64,000 nucleotides of DNA, taken from NCBI RefSeq assembly GCF_000744935.1, contig NZ_JQMW01000004.1, forward strand, positions 296,869 to 360,868. Direction: 5' to 3'. Numbering within the stretch: the stretch's first letter is position 1; every line of letters starts with the position of its first letter. Below are positions 51,830 to 61,150 of this stretch, piece after piece. A program made the position numbers and the translations under genes. The notes below the pieces were generated by a model. That model searched no databases. It was given only the letters and a program-made list of their open reading frames with translations, and was not told the DNA's origin. Source of the stretch: Clostridium sp. KNHs214 (GTDB lineage Bacteria > Bacillota > Clostridia > Clostridiales > Clostridiaceae).

Positions 51830-53590
51830 TTATTCCATTTTTCGACCTAATTCGGTAGGTGCCAGGCACCTTCTCTCTTCTTCAGTGAACTCAAAAAAAT
51901 CATACAATTCCTCTTCATTTTTAAATTTTGTCATAGTGGGTATGCATAATTTCATTAAATTATTAGGATAGTATTCATATATATCTTCTCCAAGCTTTTT
52001 AGCAAAAGTCTTAAAATAAAACTCATATACCTTACTATTTAATAAGAATAGTAGATACTCATATGTAAATGGTACATTTTCTTTTAAGGTTAAACAATAT
52101 ATGTCAGCACTAAAAAAGCTGCCAGTATCTAAAGAAAATCTATTTTTATTAGACTTATATGGGAATACTATCTTTTTACCTTCAAAAACATCTGGCACCC
52201 TTCCCCACTGCAATTGATACCAATTTCTAATCCCATTCTTGCATTCTCTTCTATTCATAAGCTTTTGTTTAAATTCACCTATATGTTTTATAGCATTAGG
52301 GGCTTCTTCTTCTTTACGTATGAGATCTGAATATATCAAGTATTTTTCACTTGGCTCTACTTTAAATTTGTTAATATGGCTACTTTTTATCCAGGGTCTT
52401 ACTAAACTAATTTCTATATTATCTTTTTCTATGTCTTCTTTAGTAACTACAAAGGCTTTATCGCAACCAGTTATAATCCCTTGATAGCTGTTACATATAT
52501 TGTTTAAATTTGTAAAACTTTTTTCTTCAATTTTGCTTATTATTCCTCTTTCCTTACTATCTCTTAAAATCCATCCCTTATTGTTAAGTAAATTTTTATT
52601 TAAATAAAATTCCTTATAAAAATCATCTTCACCATAAAAAAGAGACTGATAAAATCTTTTTTTATTTTTTCCAACACTTTGAACTGGTTTAATTACTTTT
52701 ATATCATAGTCCAGAAGCCTCTTATTTTGTAAAAATATTATAAGTGGATCTACTCCTGCATTCTTAAAAGGCCTTATTCCATAAAAGTCTACTATTTCTT
52801 TTATATAACACATTTCCCTTAAAACTTTTCTAAGCTCTTCTCCACTAAGAGATTCTAAAAAATATCTAGAGGTTATGAAACTTACTTTACCTTCTACTTC
52901 CAGTATATCTAATGCTTTTTTAAAAAAACAATAGGATATATCACCCTTATCCTTATATATGTCTCGATATTCTTCTTTTAATCTTTTAGAGTAACCCTTC
53001 TCTATACTCTTTTGACCTATATAAGGAGGATTTCCTAAAATAACTCCAAATTTGGAATCTACATTACCCATTAAAAAATCCTTATTTTCTATATTCTCTA
53101 AGATCATATTAGTTAAATGAAATATATCTATAATAAGTATTTTCAAGGCTTCCTTATCTATATCGTAGCCAAATAAATTATATTTTAAAATATGCTCATT
53201 TACATTATCAATTTTTAAATTTAAATTATGTTTCTTATTTATATTCAATAAATTTTTATTATATATTTCCTTCAAGTAAAAAAAGCATGGTATAAGTATG
53301 TTACCAGAGCCACAGGCAGGATCTAATATTTTTAAAAATGGATTGTTTACTATGTCACTTTCAGTTATAGTTTTCCGTATTATAAACTGAGCTATTTCTT
53401 TAGGCGTATAAACAACTCCATTAACTTTTTTTTTATTCAAAGCTTTGCTATAAACATCTCCAAAGCTGTCTTCTTCACTTAATTTCAACTTTTTTCTATA
53501 GTAATCCATCGCCTGCATTTTATATAATATATCTATAGGCTGTAGTACTATTTTATATATTTCGTCTATACTCTTCACCAAATTTTCCAT
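51830..53590 (-). CDS. Orphan N6-adenine DNA methyltransferase (Eco57I/type IIG-like)
   Basis: 586 residues from ATG 53590 behind AAGGAGAAGGAATAGGC. N-terminal methylase: NGVVYTPKEIAQFI (about 57-70), SAM motif LDPACGSGN (89-97), catalytic motif GNPPYIGQ, SFITSRYFLES. The C-terminal half resembles a TaqI/Eco57I target-recognition domain (WYQLQWGRVPDVFEGKKIVF, LKLCIP-like end). No restriction domain or partner gene is present. Size, build and place next to the spoIIA operon recall the CamA methyltransferase (577 residues) that affects sporulation in C. difficile; orthology is not shown. The last codons overlap an AGGTGCC / GGCACCT palindrome. Confidence 0.85.
   Translation of the reverse strand: MENLVKSIDEIYKIVLQPIDILYKMQAMDYYRKKLKLSEEDSFGDVYSKALNKKKVNGVVYTPKEIAQFIIRKTITESDIVNNPFLKILDPACGSGNILIPCFFYLKEIYNKNLLNINKKHNLNLKIDNVNEHILKYNLFGYDIDKEALKILIIDIFHLTNMILENIENKDFLMGNVDSKFGVILGNPPYIGQKSIEKGYSKRLKEEYRDIYKDKGDISYCFFKKALDILEVEGKVSFITSRYFLESLSGEELRKVLREMCYIKEIVDFYGIRPFKNAGVDPLIIFLQNKRLLDYDIKVIKPVQSVGKNKKRFYQSLFYGEDDFYKEFYLNKNLLNNKGWILRDSKERGIISKIEEKSFTNLNNICNSYQGIITGCDKAFVVTKEDIEKDNIEISLVRPWIKSSHINKFKVEPSEKYLIYSDLIRKEEEAPNAIKHIGEFKQKLMNRRECKNGIRNWYQLQWGRVPDVFEGKKIVFPYKSNKNRFSLDTGSFFSADIYCLTLKENVPFTYEYLLFLLNSKVYEFYFKTFAKKLGEDIYEYYPNNLMKLCIPTMTKFKNEEELYDFFEFTEEERRCLAPTELGRKME
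51857..51871. repeat. Short GC-rich palindrome AGGTGCC-A-GGCACCT
   Basis: It falls inside the last 15 codons of the methyltransferase gene, in far more GC-rich DNA than its surroundings. It may be a remnant of a small mobile repeat that rewrote the C-terminus (RCLAPTELGRKME). Confidence 0.55.
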
Positions 53591-53746
53591 GCCTATTCCT
53601 TCTCCTTGTAAAAGCTTTATTAATAATTTTCTACATAATATCAAATACTATAAGTACATTTTAAGTTCAATAAATTTACTGTTTAGTGTATACTTAGTTT
53701 AAATGAACTTATAAAAGTATATCATATATTAGGGGTGATTTAAAAT

Positions 53747-54763
53747 ATGAAAAAGAGATTTATTTCTGTTTGTATCATAACCATATTAATTTTATCTCTC
53801 TGCGGCTGCAAAGGAAATGTAGCTTCAAAGGATTCTCCTAACAAGCAATCTAATAATATCATGGAAGATAAAATACCTGAATCCAATGCTAATAAAAAAA
53901 ATGAAGATGATAAATCTTCTACTGAAAATAAAGCTGATAAAAATAATAAAGATAGTGACTCTAATACAGTAGAAACCACTACTCCTGCTGAAAAAAATAA
54001 AGAACCAGAAAAAAATAACCCTAAACAAGGTTTATCTAACAATCTCACTTCAAAGGAGCTTAACTGGTATTTCATGCCTAGAAAAGATGAAATTCCACCA
54101 AGATGTATAGATGAAGGCGCACCTATGCTAAGAAAATATGATGCTTATTATTTAGGAGATACTTCGAAAAAAATTATATATCTTACATTTGATGAAGGAT
54201 ATGAAAATGGTTATTCTGCAAAAATACTAGATGTACTTAAGAAATGTAATGTTAAAGCTGCTTTCTTTGTAACCACACCTTATATAAATTCTAATAAAGA
54301 ATTGGTTAAAAGGATGGTAAAAGAAGGTCACTTAGTTTGTAATCACTCTACTACTCATCCATCAATGGCTTCTATAAGTGATGAGGGAAAATTTAAGAAA
54401 GAGTTTTTGGGATGTGAAAAAGCATTTAAGGACTTAACTGGAAAGGATATGCCTAAATATTTTAGGCCACCTATGGGGAAATTTAGTGAAATTTCTCTAA
54501 AACGCACAAAAGATTTAGGGTATAAAACTATATTTTGGAGCTTTGCCTATAGAGACTGGGAACCAGCTTCTCAACCTTCACATGAATTAGCTAAAAAAAC
54601 TATAATGGAAAGAGTTCACCCAGGGGCTGTGTATCTTCTTCATGCGGTTTCAAAAACCAATACAGAAGTACTTGGTGATGTTATAGATGACTTAAAGGCT
54701 AAAGGCTATACCTTTAAATCTTTAGATGAATTACCAGCGCAGTCACAAATTTCCAATCCTTAA
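53747..54763 (+). CDS. pdaA: Delta-lactam-biosynthetic polysaccharide deacetylase, lipoprotein form (PdaA-like)
   Basis: 338 residues, ATG behind AGGGGTGATTTAAAAT. A lipobox LCGC (Cys21) makes it a lipoprotein; residues 25-95 are a Lys/Asn/Glu-rich linker. The NodB domain has the PdaA-type TFDEGYENG, HLVCNHSTTHPSM with HxxxH, YFRPPMGKFSE, FWSFAYRDWE and LLHAVSKTN. PdaA removes acetyl groups from muramic acid so that spore-cortex delta-lactam forms, needed for germination. The lipoprotein start is unlike the plain signal peptide of Bacillus PdaA. Confidence 0.88.
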   Translation: MKKRFISVCIITILILSLCGCKGNVASKDSPNKQSNNIMEDKIPESNANKKNEDDKSSTENKADKNNKDSDSNTVETTTPAEKNKEPEKNNPKQGLSNNLTSKELNWYFMPRKDEIPPRCIDEGAPMLRKYDAYYLGDTSKKIIYLTFDEGYENGYSAKILDVLKKCNVKAAFFVTTPYINSNKELVKRMVKEGHLVCNHSTTHPSMASISDEGKFKKEFLGCEKAFKDLTGKDMPKYFRPPMGKFSEISLKRTKDLGYKTIFWSFAYRDWEPASQPSHELAKKTIMERVHPGAVYLLHAVSKTNTEVLGDVIDDLKAKGYTFKSLDELPAQSQISNP

Positions 54764-54861
54764 CATTAATTATCAATACACAGTACTTATAACCTTATAT
54801 TCAGCACTAAATATTAGTAACTAACTAATATTTAGTGTAAATAATAAAGTGTAAATAATAA

Positions 54862-54905
54862 AGTTAAAAAGAAGGTTTGCACAGCAAACCTTCTTTTTAA
54901 CTTTT
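54862..54905 (+). terminator. Intrinsic terminator after pdaA
   Basis: AAAAAGAAGGTTTGC / GCAAACCTTCTTTTT stem with a 3-nt loop, followed by AACTTTT. It is a strong, long stem, bordering the heptamer repeat. Confidence 0.88.
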
Positions 54906-55087
54906 ACCTCTTACTTCTTACCTCTTACTTCTTACCTCTTACTTCTTACCTCTTACTTCTTACTTCTTACCTCTTACTTCTTACCTCTTACTTCTTACTT
55001 CTTACCTCTTACTTCTTACCTCTTACTTCTTACCTCTTACCTCTTACTTCTTACCTCTTACTTCTTACCTCTTTCTTCTTATCTCTT
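54903..55087. repeat. Heptamer tandem repeat (YTCTTAC)n
   Basis: About 25 units of CTCTTAC and TTCTTAC, mostly alternating, over about 185 bp. The right edge is degenerate and meets the stop codon of the membrane-protein gene at 55091. Pure polypyrimidine bias on one strand. It has all the marks of a length-variable locus. Confidence 0.9.
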
Positions 55088-55090
55088 AAC

Positions 55091-56251
55091 TTAAAATATT
55101 AGAACATAAAGGAAGTGTGCAAATATCCCAGCACAAAGTCCTCCTACGGTGTGACTTAATATAGCCTTTCCAGTAAGTTGTCTACAATCTAAGCTGTCCA
55201 TCATAGCTACATGAGTACTTAAATATCCGCTCCAACACATACCCATTGCTGTAAATACTGCTATTTCATTTCCGCCTATTAAATTATTCTTTAAGAACTC
55301 TGGCACCAACCCTATAGCTGCTCCTACTGCTCCAAGAGCTGTAACTGGGAATGCTATAGCTTGTGAATTTTTAAATCCTAATAATGGATTAAGTATAAAT
55401 CCTAGTTTGTCCCCAATCCAAGGAAGTACAGGAACTCCTTCATATGCTGCACCAGTATATCCAGCAGCACCTGGCCCTTTAGTAAGCATAAGTACAAGAG
55501 TACATATAATAACAACTCCAGGTATTATTGCTACCCCCATCTCCACTCCTGATTTTCCACCTTCAAGCATAGCTTCTAAAAATCTTCCACCTACACTGCC
55601 TTCTCTTATCTCTCTGTAATTTATTAAATCTACTCCATCATCAGATTTTGTTTCTAATGCCATGGCTTCCGTACCATATTCTTTTTTAGTAAAATGAAGC
55701 ATTATTCTTACACTTACCATACTTCCTACTACTGCTCCTAAATTTCCTATCAAAGCTGGCCCTATAAAACTTTCTCCTATAGGCGATTTTTGAGCTATCA
55801 TAAATGTAGTAACTATAAGACCCATTCCAAAAGCTGTACCCAAATTAGTTAATGCAGGAATTTGATATTTTTTAAAATATCTTTTAAATCCTTTATCCTG
55901 TGCCAAAGTTATTATAGCAGGGTTGTCCGATAAATAAGTTGTTAAGATTCCTAAAGTAGCTGCTCCTGGTAAATCATATAGTGGTTTCATTAAAGGTGAT
56001 AATACCTTGTTAACTACAGATACCACCCCAAATTCTGAAAAAAGAGCTGCAATAGCTCCTGCTAATACTGCTATACCCATTATAAAAAACACTGTATTTA
56101 AAAGTAAATCATGCGCTGTTTTCATAAGAGTATTAAACATATTAACTACTCCCATTTTACTTCCTAAAAAATAAAAAAATAAAATAAATAAAGCTGAAAA
56201 TATTGCTCCCTCTAAACTTATGGCCTTTTTGTATTTTTTATTATTCTCCAT
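55091..56251 (-). CDS. Multi-pass membrane protein of the CD0519/CD1768-like (nucleoside-recognition, Gate) family
   Basis: 386 residues, ATG behind GAGGAATAAA, last gene of the hut cluster. About eight to ten hydrophobic helices, e.g. AIFSALFILFFYFLG, TVFFIMGIAVLAGAIAALF, GAATLGILTTYLSDNPAII, VAIIPGVVIICTLVLML and a C-terminal AGIFAHFLYVLIF. The glycine-rich SDNPAIITLAQ and GKSGVEMGVAIIPG parts fit Gate-domain proteins. Context suggests transport of histidine or of a pathway product; the substrate is not known. Family name from memory, moderate certainty. Confidence 0.75.
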   Translation of the reverse strand: MENNKKYKKAISLEGAIFSALFILFFYFLGSKMGVVNMFNTLMKTAHDLLLNTVFFIMGIAVLAGAIAALFSEFGVVSVVNKVLSPLMKPLYDLPGAATLGILTTYLSDNPAIITLAQDKGFKRYFKKYQIPALTNLGTAFGMGLIVTTFMIAQKSPIGESFIGPALIGNLGAVVGSMVSVRIMLHFTKKEYGTEAMALETKSDDGVDLINYREIREGSVGGRFLEAMLEGGKSGVEMGVAIIPGVVIICTLVLMLTKGPGAAGYTGAAYEGVPVLPWIGDKLGFILNPLLGFKNSQAIAFPVTALGAVGAAIGLVPEFLKNNLIGGNEIAVFTAMGMCWSGYLSTHVAMMDSLDCRQLTGKAILSHTVGGLCAGIFAHFLYVLIF

Positions 56252-56268
56252 TTTATTCCTCCAACTAA

Positions 56269-56898
56269 TTAAGATTCAACTATGCCATTTACTATTTTCA
56301 TTATTTCTTGCTTTTTAACTTCACTTTCTTTAAGTATTTCATCACATCTACTTTTTACTTTATTTCTGTAATCGTTATTTTCAATGCTAGATAAATTAAT
56401 CTTTACATTTAGTATAGCCCCTTGTACTGAAGTGCCAGCTAAGAGACATGCTACTCCTGCATCTGTAATGGCATTTTTATTACCATATTTGCAAGCAATT
56501 AGTATATGTTCATAGGTTCCCAATGATTTTTCTGCCACTTCTAAAGGAACCAAAACAGCTTCCCTATATGCTTCTTGTATTTTTTCATTTCTAATTTTTT
56601 TGTTCTCCTCTGTGTCCTTAGGCATTTTAAACCCTTTCATTACTTTCATAAATGCCTCTGTATCCTTGTCCATAAGTTTTAAAAACTCTTCTTTTTGAAC
56701 ACTAACTTTTTCTAATGATTCTTTTATAGTGTCCTGAATCTCTTTTTCATAATTATTAAACTTTTTTTTACCTATTGTTAAATTAAACACCATACTACCC
56801 AGCCCATTAGCCAAGCTACCACATAGTGCCGAAATGCTTCCACCACCTGGTGCTGGTGAGTTTGAGCTTAATTCTTCAATAAAATCTTTTAGCTCCAT
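56269..56898 (-). CDS. fchA: Formiminotetrahydrofolate cyclodeaminase family protein
   Basis: 209 residues, ATG behind GGGGAAGATAAGGT. All-helical cyclodeaminase fold with ELSSNSPAPGGGSISALCGS and LANGLGSMVFNLTIGKKKF near the N-terminus and a central helix IQEAYREAVLVPLEV. It converts formimino-THF to methenyl-THF, completing the one-carbon branch begun by FtcD. It lies 25 bp after hutI. Confidence 0.92.
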   Translation of the reverse strand: MELKDFIEELSSNSPAPGGGSISALCGSLANGLGSMVFNLTIGKKKFNNYEKEIQDTIKESLEKVSVQKEEFLKLMDKDTEAFMKVMKGFKMPKDTEENKKIRNEKIQEAYREAVLVPLEVAEKSLGTYEHILIACKYGNKNAITDAGVACLLAGTSVQGAILNVKINLSSIENNDYRNKVKSRCDEILKESEVKKQEIMKIVNGIVES

Positions 56899-56923
56899 AC
56901 CTTATCTTCCCCCTAAATTAATT

Positions 56924-58186
56924 TTACATATATGAAATTTTTCCATCCTCAACTACTATTTTACCATCTTTTATAACCTTGTCTATAGAATTTACACCAA
57001 AATGATAAATTAAATACTCTAAATTTTTAGAGTTGAATATACATATATCAGCTTTTTTATCTTTTTCTATACTACCTATGGTCTTTTCTTTATTTATAGC
57101 ACAAGCCGCATTTATAGTCATAGCATTTATTATCTCTGCTGGAAGCATTCCCATGCCAAAACATGCAAAAGTCATAACCTGCTGCATAGATTCTGTAGGA
57201 GAAGTACCTGGATTGCAATCTGTAGCTAAAGCCACTGGAACTCCCTTTTCTATCATTTCTCTTCCCCTTGCAAAATTTTTAAGCATTAGATAAAAAGAGG
57301 TACATGGTAGCAATACTGCCACTACTCCATTATCTGCCAAAGCCTTTATTCCTTCATCAGAAGCTGCCACCAAATGCTCTGCAGAAGTAGCTTTTATTTT
57401 TCCTGCCAGCTCTGCTCCACCTATAGATTCTACTTCATCAGCGTGTATTTTTATTTTTAATCCCTTTGAATATCCATAAGTTAAAATATCCTCTGCTTCT
57501 TCTACAGTATAGACGCCCTCTTCACAGAAGCAATCTATAAATTCAGCCAAATTATTATCCACTACATAAGGAATTATTTTTTCCTTCATTAGCTTAATAT
57601 ATCCTTCTCTATCTTCTTTATATTCCTGAGGAATGGCATGAGCACCCAAATAAGTAGATACCACATCCATGGGATGATTTTGATTTAATTTTTTATTTAC
57701 TTCAAGCATTTTTATTTCCCCATTAAAATCTAGAGCATATCCTGATTTACTTTCTACAGTGGTAGTACCGTGTAATAGCATTAAATCCATTCTTTTTTTA
57801 GCTTCTTCATAAATCTCTTCTAACTTTGCTTCTCTAGTAGCTCTAACAGTACTTAGTATACCTCCACCATTTTTTAATATCTCTATATAACTTACCTTTT
57901 GAAGCTTTAATGGAAGTTCTTTTTCTCTAGATCCTGCATAAACTACATGAGTATGTGGATCCACAAGTCCTGGAGTAACAGTTTTACCTTTTCCATCTAT
58001 AACATTACATTCTTCCTTTAAATATTTGCTATAGCCTTCTCCCTGCCCTACTTCTAATATTTTTTCTCCTTCAATAACCACATATCCATTTTCTATAATC
58101 TTAGCATCCTTCATTTCAGCCTTAATTTTTCTATAACTTCCCGCACAAGTAACCAAAGAATCTATGTTTTTTATAATAATATACAA
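56924..58186 (-). CDS. hutI: Imidazolonepropionase
   Basis: 420 residues, TTG start behind AAAGGAGGTAGTAAGAA. It hydrolyses imidazolonepropionate to formiminoglutamate. Amidohydrolase metal sites: GLVDPHTHVVYAGSREKE, TTTVESKSGYALDF, YLGAHAIPQEYK, KIHADEVESIGGAELA, ATSAEHLVAAS and VALATDCNPGTSPTESM. Standard length. Separated from ftcD by a 371-bp gap containing degenerate repeats, so it may have its own promoter. Confidence 0.95.
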   Translation of the reverse strand: MYIIIKNIDSLVTCAGSYRKIKAEMKDAKIIENGYVVIEGEKILEVGQGEGYSKYLKEECNVIDGKGKTVTPGLVDPHTHVVYAGSREKELPLKLQKVSYIEILKNGGGILSTVRATREAKLEEIYEEAKKRMDLMLLHGTTTVESKSGYALDFNGEIKMLEVNKKLNQNHPMDVVSTYLGAHAIPQEYKEDREGYIKLMKEKIIPYVVDNNLAEFIDCFCEEGVYTVEEAEDILTYGYSKGLKIKIHADEVESIGGAELAGKIKATSAEHLVAASDEGIKALADNGVVAVLLPCTSFYLMLKNFARGREMIEKGVPVALATDCNPGTSPTESMQQVMTFACFGMGMLPAEIINAMTINAACAINKEKTIGSIEKDKKADICIFNSKNLEYLIYHFGVNSIDKVIKDGKIVVEDGKISYM

Positions 58187-58557
58187 TTCTTACTACCTCC
58201 TTTTATTTAGTATCCAATCACTAATCAGCACTTCCCAAATACTAGTCGTCACTCTTCAATCACCACTAAAATACTCTTTATTTTTTATTTGTTCTTTTTC
58301 TTTATTCCCTACTATTTACCCTTTCCCCTTCCTATCACTCTAGCTCACTGACAAACAACCACTAGCACACTGGCACTCTAGCAAACTAGCCCACTATTTC
58401 CTAGCCCTCTGGCACACTAGCCCACTAGCACACTAAAAAACCCCCAGTCTCTAGTCCCCCATCTCCTAACACAAGGTTACTGACGACTGATCCACTGGGG
58501 ATTAATTAATCTAGTGTTTTAACTTAGTATAATTCTACATATCATTTAGCTTGCAGT
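58187..58557. other. Intergenic stretch with degenerate short repeats between hutI and ftcD
   Basis: This gap breaks the hut cluster. From 58340 to 58440 there are about nine imperfect copies of a CACTAGC/CACACTAG-like unit (GGCACACTAGCCCACTAGCA and others). At 58200-58270 and 58440-58517 lie AT-rich AATCACTAATC-like pieces and GGGGATT / AATCCCC-like inverted parts. No coding frame is seen, and no urocanase gene or fragment. Confidence 0.65.
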
Positions 58558-59454
58558 TTATTCCCAAATTCTAGTTTCTAGCACTTGTTCTGTTGAGAAA
58601 TTCTCAAATTGTAGATAATATTCTGCAGTTTGGAATATAGCTCCCATTGGTATTAATCCAATTACTTCACTACCAATTACATTAACACCATATCTTCTAG
58701 CTTCCATTTTCACCATTTCAAAGACTCTGTATAGTGCTGTTTTCTGATAGTCTACTACATTTATTGATACTTGAGCCATGTTTCTATCTTCTATTTTAAC
58801 ACCTAGTGCCTTAACATATCTAAGTCCGCCACCTAAGTGTCTTATAACCTTAGCTATTTTATCAGCTATTTCTACATTATCTGTATCTAAGTTTATATTA
58901 TAAGCTATAAGTGGAACTCTAGCTCCTATTGCCACGCAGCCGCCTTTTTCATTTACTTCACATGGACCATAATCTGGTTTCCAATCAGCATCTTTTATTT
59001 TTTCAAAGAATCCTTCATACTGTCCTTTTCTTACTGTTGCTAAATTTTCTCTTCCTTTACTTGAAGCTGCCTTTTCATATAGGTATACAGGTATGTTAAA
59101 TTTCTCTCCTATAGTTTTTCCAACCCTATTTGCTATTTCTATACATTCCTCCATAGTCACTCCAGTTATAGGTACAAAAGGCACCACATCTAAAGCTCCC
59201 ATTCTTGGATGTTCTCCCTTATGATTTCTCATATCTATGTTTTCATAAACTTTTTCAGCCATATTTACCATGGCATTTTCTACTGCTTCTGGAGTTCCAA
59301 TAAATGTTACAACACTTCTGTTATGGCTTGCATCTGATGAGTAGTCTAATAGTTTAGCTCCCTCTGTCTTTCTTACAGCATCCACTATCTTTTCTACTAC
59401 TTCCTTATTTCTACCCTCACTAAAATTTGGTATACATTCAACTAATCTAGCCAT
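58558..59454 (-). CDS. ftcD: Glutamate formimidoyltransferase
   Basis: 298 residues, ATG behind AAGGAGGATTCATAT. It moves the formimino group of formiminoglutamate to tetrahydrofolate. The N-terminal ARLVECIPNFSEGRNKEVVE, DYSSDASHNRSVVTFIG, HKGEHPRMGALDVVPF, GGCVAIGARVPLIAYN and ESIG-like C-terminal IGLIPMGAIF are characteristic. Stand-alone formiminotransferase without the fused cyclodeaminase domain, which is encoded separately (fchA). Confidence 0.95.
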   Translation of the reverse strand: MARLVECIPNFSEGRNKEVVEKIVDAVRKTEGAKLLDYSSDASHNRSVVTFIGTPEAVENAMVNMAEKVYENIDMRNHKGEHPRMGALDVVPFVPITGVTMEECIEIANRVGKTIGEKFNIPVYLYEKAASSKGRENLATVRKGQYEGFFEKIKDADWKPDYGPCEVNEKGGCVAIGARVPLIAYNINLDTDNVEIADKIAKVIRHLGGGLRYVKALGVKIEDRNMAQVSINVVDYQKTALYRVFEMVKMEARRYGVNVIGSEVIGLIPMGAIFQTAEYYLQFENFSTEQVLETRIWE

Positions 59455-59505
59455 ATATGAATCCTCCTTATAATTTATATATTTTAGCCAAAGGCTAATT
59501 TAAAT

Positions 59506-61029
59506 CTAATACAAAACTTCAACTTTTTCCTCTACAGCTTTTAAAATTTCTCCTCTACTCACTAGTTCAGTACATTTATCTAATTCTTTATACATAACAA
59601 TATCGTTTTCTATAAAGTCTATATGCTTTCTTACACAGTCATAAGCTTGTTTAGTTCCTTTTCCTAAAGTAAATCCTTCTCTAAAATCTATAGCTTGACA
59701 AGCTGCTAAAATTTCAGTAGCTAGTACTCTTTGAGCATGTTTTAATATTTCTCTGCTCTTTCTTGCAGCTATAGTTCCCATACTAACATGATCTTCTTGA
59801 TTTGCAGAAGATGGAATTGAATCTACAGATGCTGGATGAGCCAACACTTTGTTTTCTGAAACAAGAGCTGCTGCTGCATATTGAGTTATCATAAATCCTG
59901 AATTTAATCCGCCATGTTTTACAAGGAATGGTGGTAAATCATTTAATTGATAATTTATAAGTCTTTCAAGTCTTCTTTCTGATATATTAGCTATTTCAGA
60001 TACAGCTATACCTAAGAAATCAAAACTTAATGCCATAGGTTGTCCATGGAAGTTTCCTCCTGAGATTACATCTCCTTCTCTTGTAACTATAGGATTATCT
60101 GTAACAGAATTTATTTCTATCTCAACCTTTTCTCTTACATAATTTACAGCATCTTTACTAGCTCCATGGACTTGAGGTGCACATCTTAAAGTATAAGCAT
60201 CTTGAACTCGAACTTCTCCCTGTCTTGTCACAAAAGTACTTCCTTCTGTTAAGTTTAATAAATTTTTTGCAGTGTTGATTTGTCCTTCATGTGGTCTTAC
60301 TACATGTAGTCTTAAATCATAAGCATCTGTTATTCCTCTTAAAGCCTCTGCAGATAATGCACATGCTATATCTGCTGTTTTTATAAGATCTATTGCATCA
60401 TATAAAGATATAGCACCAACACCAGTCATTACTGGAGTACCATTAATAAGAGCAAGTCCTTCTTTTGCCACTAAATCAATAGTTTTTATACCTGCTTTTT
60501 CCATTGCAGCTTTTCCTGGAAGTATTTGTCCCTTATATTCAGCTTCACCTTCTCCTAGCATTGGTAAAACCATATGTGCAAGTGGTGCTAAATCTCCAGA
60601 AGCTCCTAATGAACCTTTTTCAGGGATTACAGGGTGCACTCCCTTATTAAGCATATCTATAAGTGTATTTAATGTCTCTAATCTTATGCCTGAATATCCC
60701 TTTGCTAGAGCATTTATTCTTAAAAGCATTATAGCTCTTACTACTTCTGTAGAAAAGCTTTCTCCAAAGCCACAAGCATGAGATATAATCAAATTTCTTT
60801 GAAGTGTTTTGCAGTCATCTTGAGTTATACTAACTTCTGAAAACTTTCCAAATCCTGTAGTAACACCATATACAACTTTTTCTTTTTCCACAATATCATC
60901 AATTATTTTTCTTGAGTCTAATATTTTTCCTTTTGCTTCTTCCTCTAATTCTATTTCATAATTCTCCCTAGATACTTTTATAACTTCTTGTAAAGTCAAT
61001 ATGTTGCCGTTTATTTTTATCTTTTCCAT
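59506..61029 (-). CDS. hutH: Histidine ammonia-lyase
   Basis: 507 residues, ATG behind GGGGGTAAGGGAAAC. It removes ammonia from histidine to give urocanate. The MIO cofactor comes from Ala-Ser-Gly in EKGSLGASGDLAPLAHMVLP; YGVTTGFGKFSE, GNFHGQPMALSFD, NQEDHVSMGTIAARK and the C-terminal region are also typical. First gene of the hut cluster. Control elements were not identified in the 120 bp upstream. Confidence 0.96.
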   Translation of the reverse strand: MEKIKINGNILTLQEVIKVSRENYEIELEEEAKGKILDSRKIIDDIVEKEKVVYGVTTGFGKFSEVSITQDDCKTLQRNLIISHACGFGESFSTEVVRAIMLLRINALAKGYSGIRLETLNTLIDMLNKGVHPVIPEKGSLGASGDLAPLAHMVLPMLGEGEAEYKGQILPGKAAMEKAGIKTIDLVAKEGLALINGTPVMTGVGAISLYDAIDLIKTADIACALSAEALRGITDAYDLRLHVVRPHEGQINTAKNLLNLTEGSTFVTRQGEVRVQDAYTLRCAPQVHGASKDAVNYVREKVEIEINSVTDNPIVTREGDVISGGNFHGQPMALSFDFLGIAVSEIANISERRLERLINYQLNDLPPFLVKHGGLNSGFMITQYAAAALVSENKVLAHPASVDSIPSSANQEDHVSMGTIAARKSREILKHAQRVLATEILAACQAIDFREGFTLGKGTKQAYDCVRKHIDFIENDIVMYKELDKCTELVSRGEILKAVEEKVEVLY

Positions 61030-61150
61030 GTTTCCCTTACCCCCAGTATTATATTATTTTTCAAATTATTAATACTATTCTATATTTTTTCTCTTAAACC
61101 TTTATTTCTGTTCGTCTTAATATTCTGAATTTATTCAATGTACTATCGCT

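Noticed and set aside
53740-54075. Minus-strand frame inside pdaA with many Phe/Leu
   Set aside because: It is antisense to the Lys/Asn/Glu-rich linker of pdaA, which produces hydrophobic antisense frames by composition alone.
51830-54763. Methyltransferase and pdaA considered as part of a restriction or defence island
   Set aside because: No nuclease, helicase or other defence gene adjoins; neighbours are sporulation genes.
54903-55087. Heptamer array considered as a CRISPR array
   Set aside because: Units are 7 bp without spacers and no cas gene is nearby; it is a simple tandem repeat.
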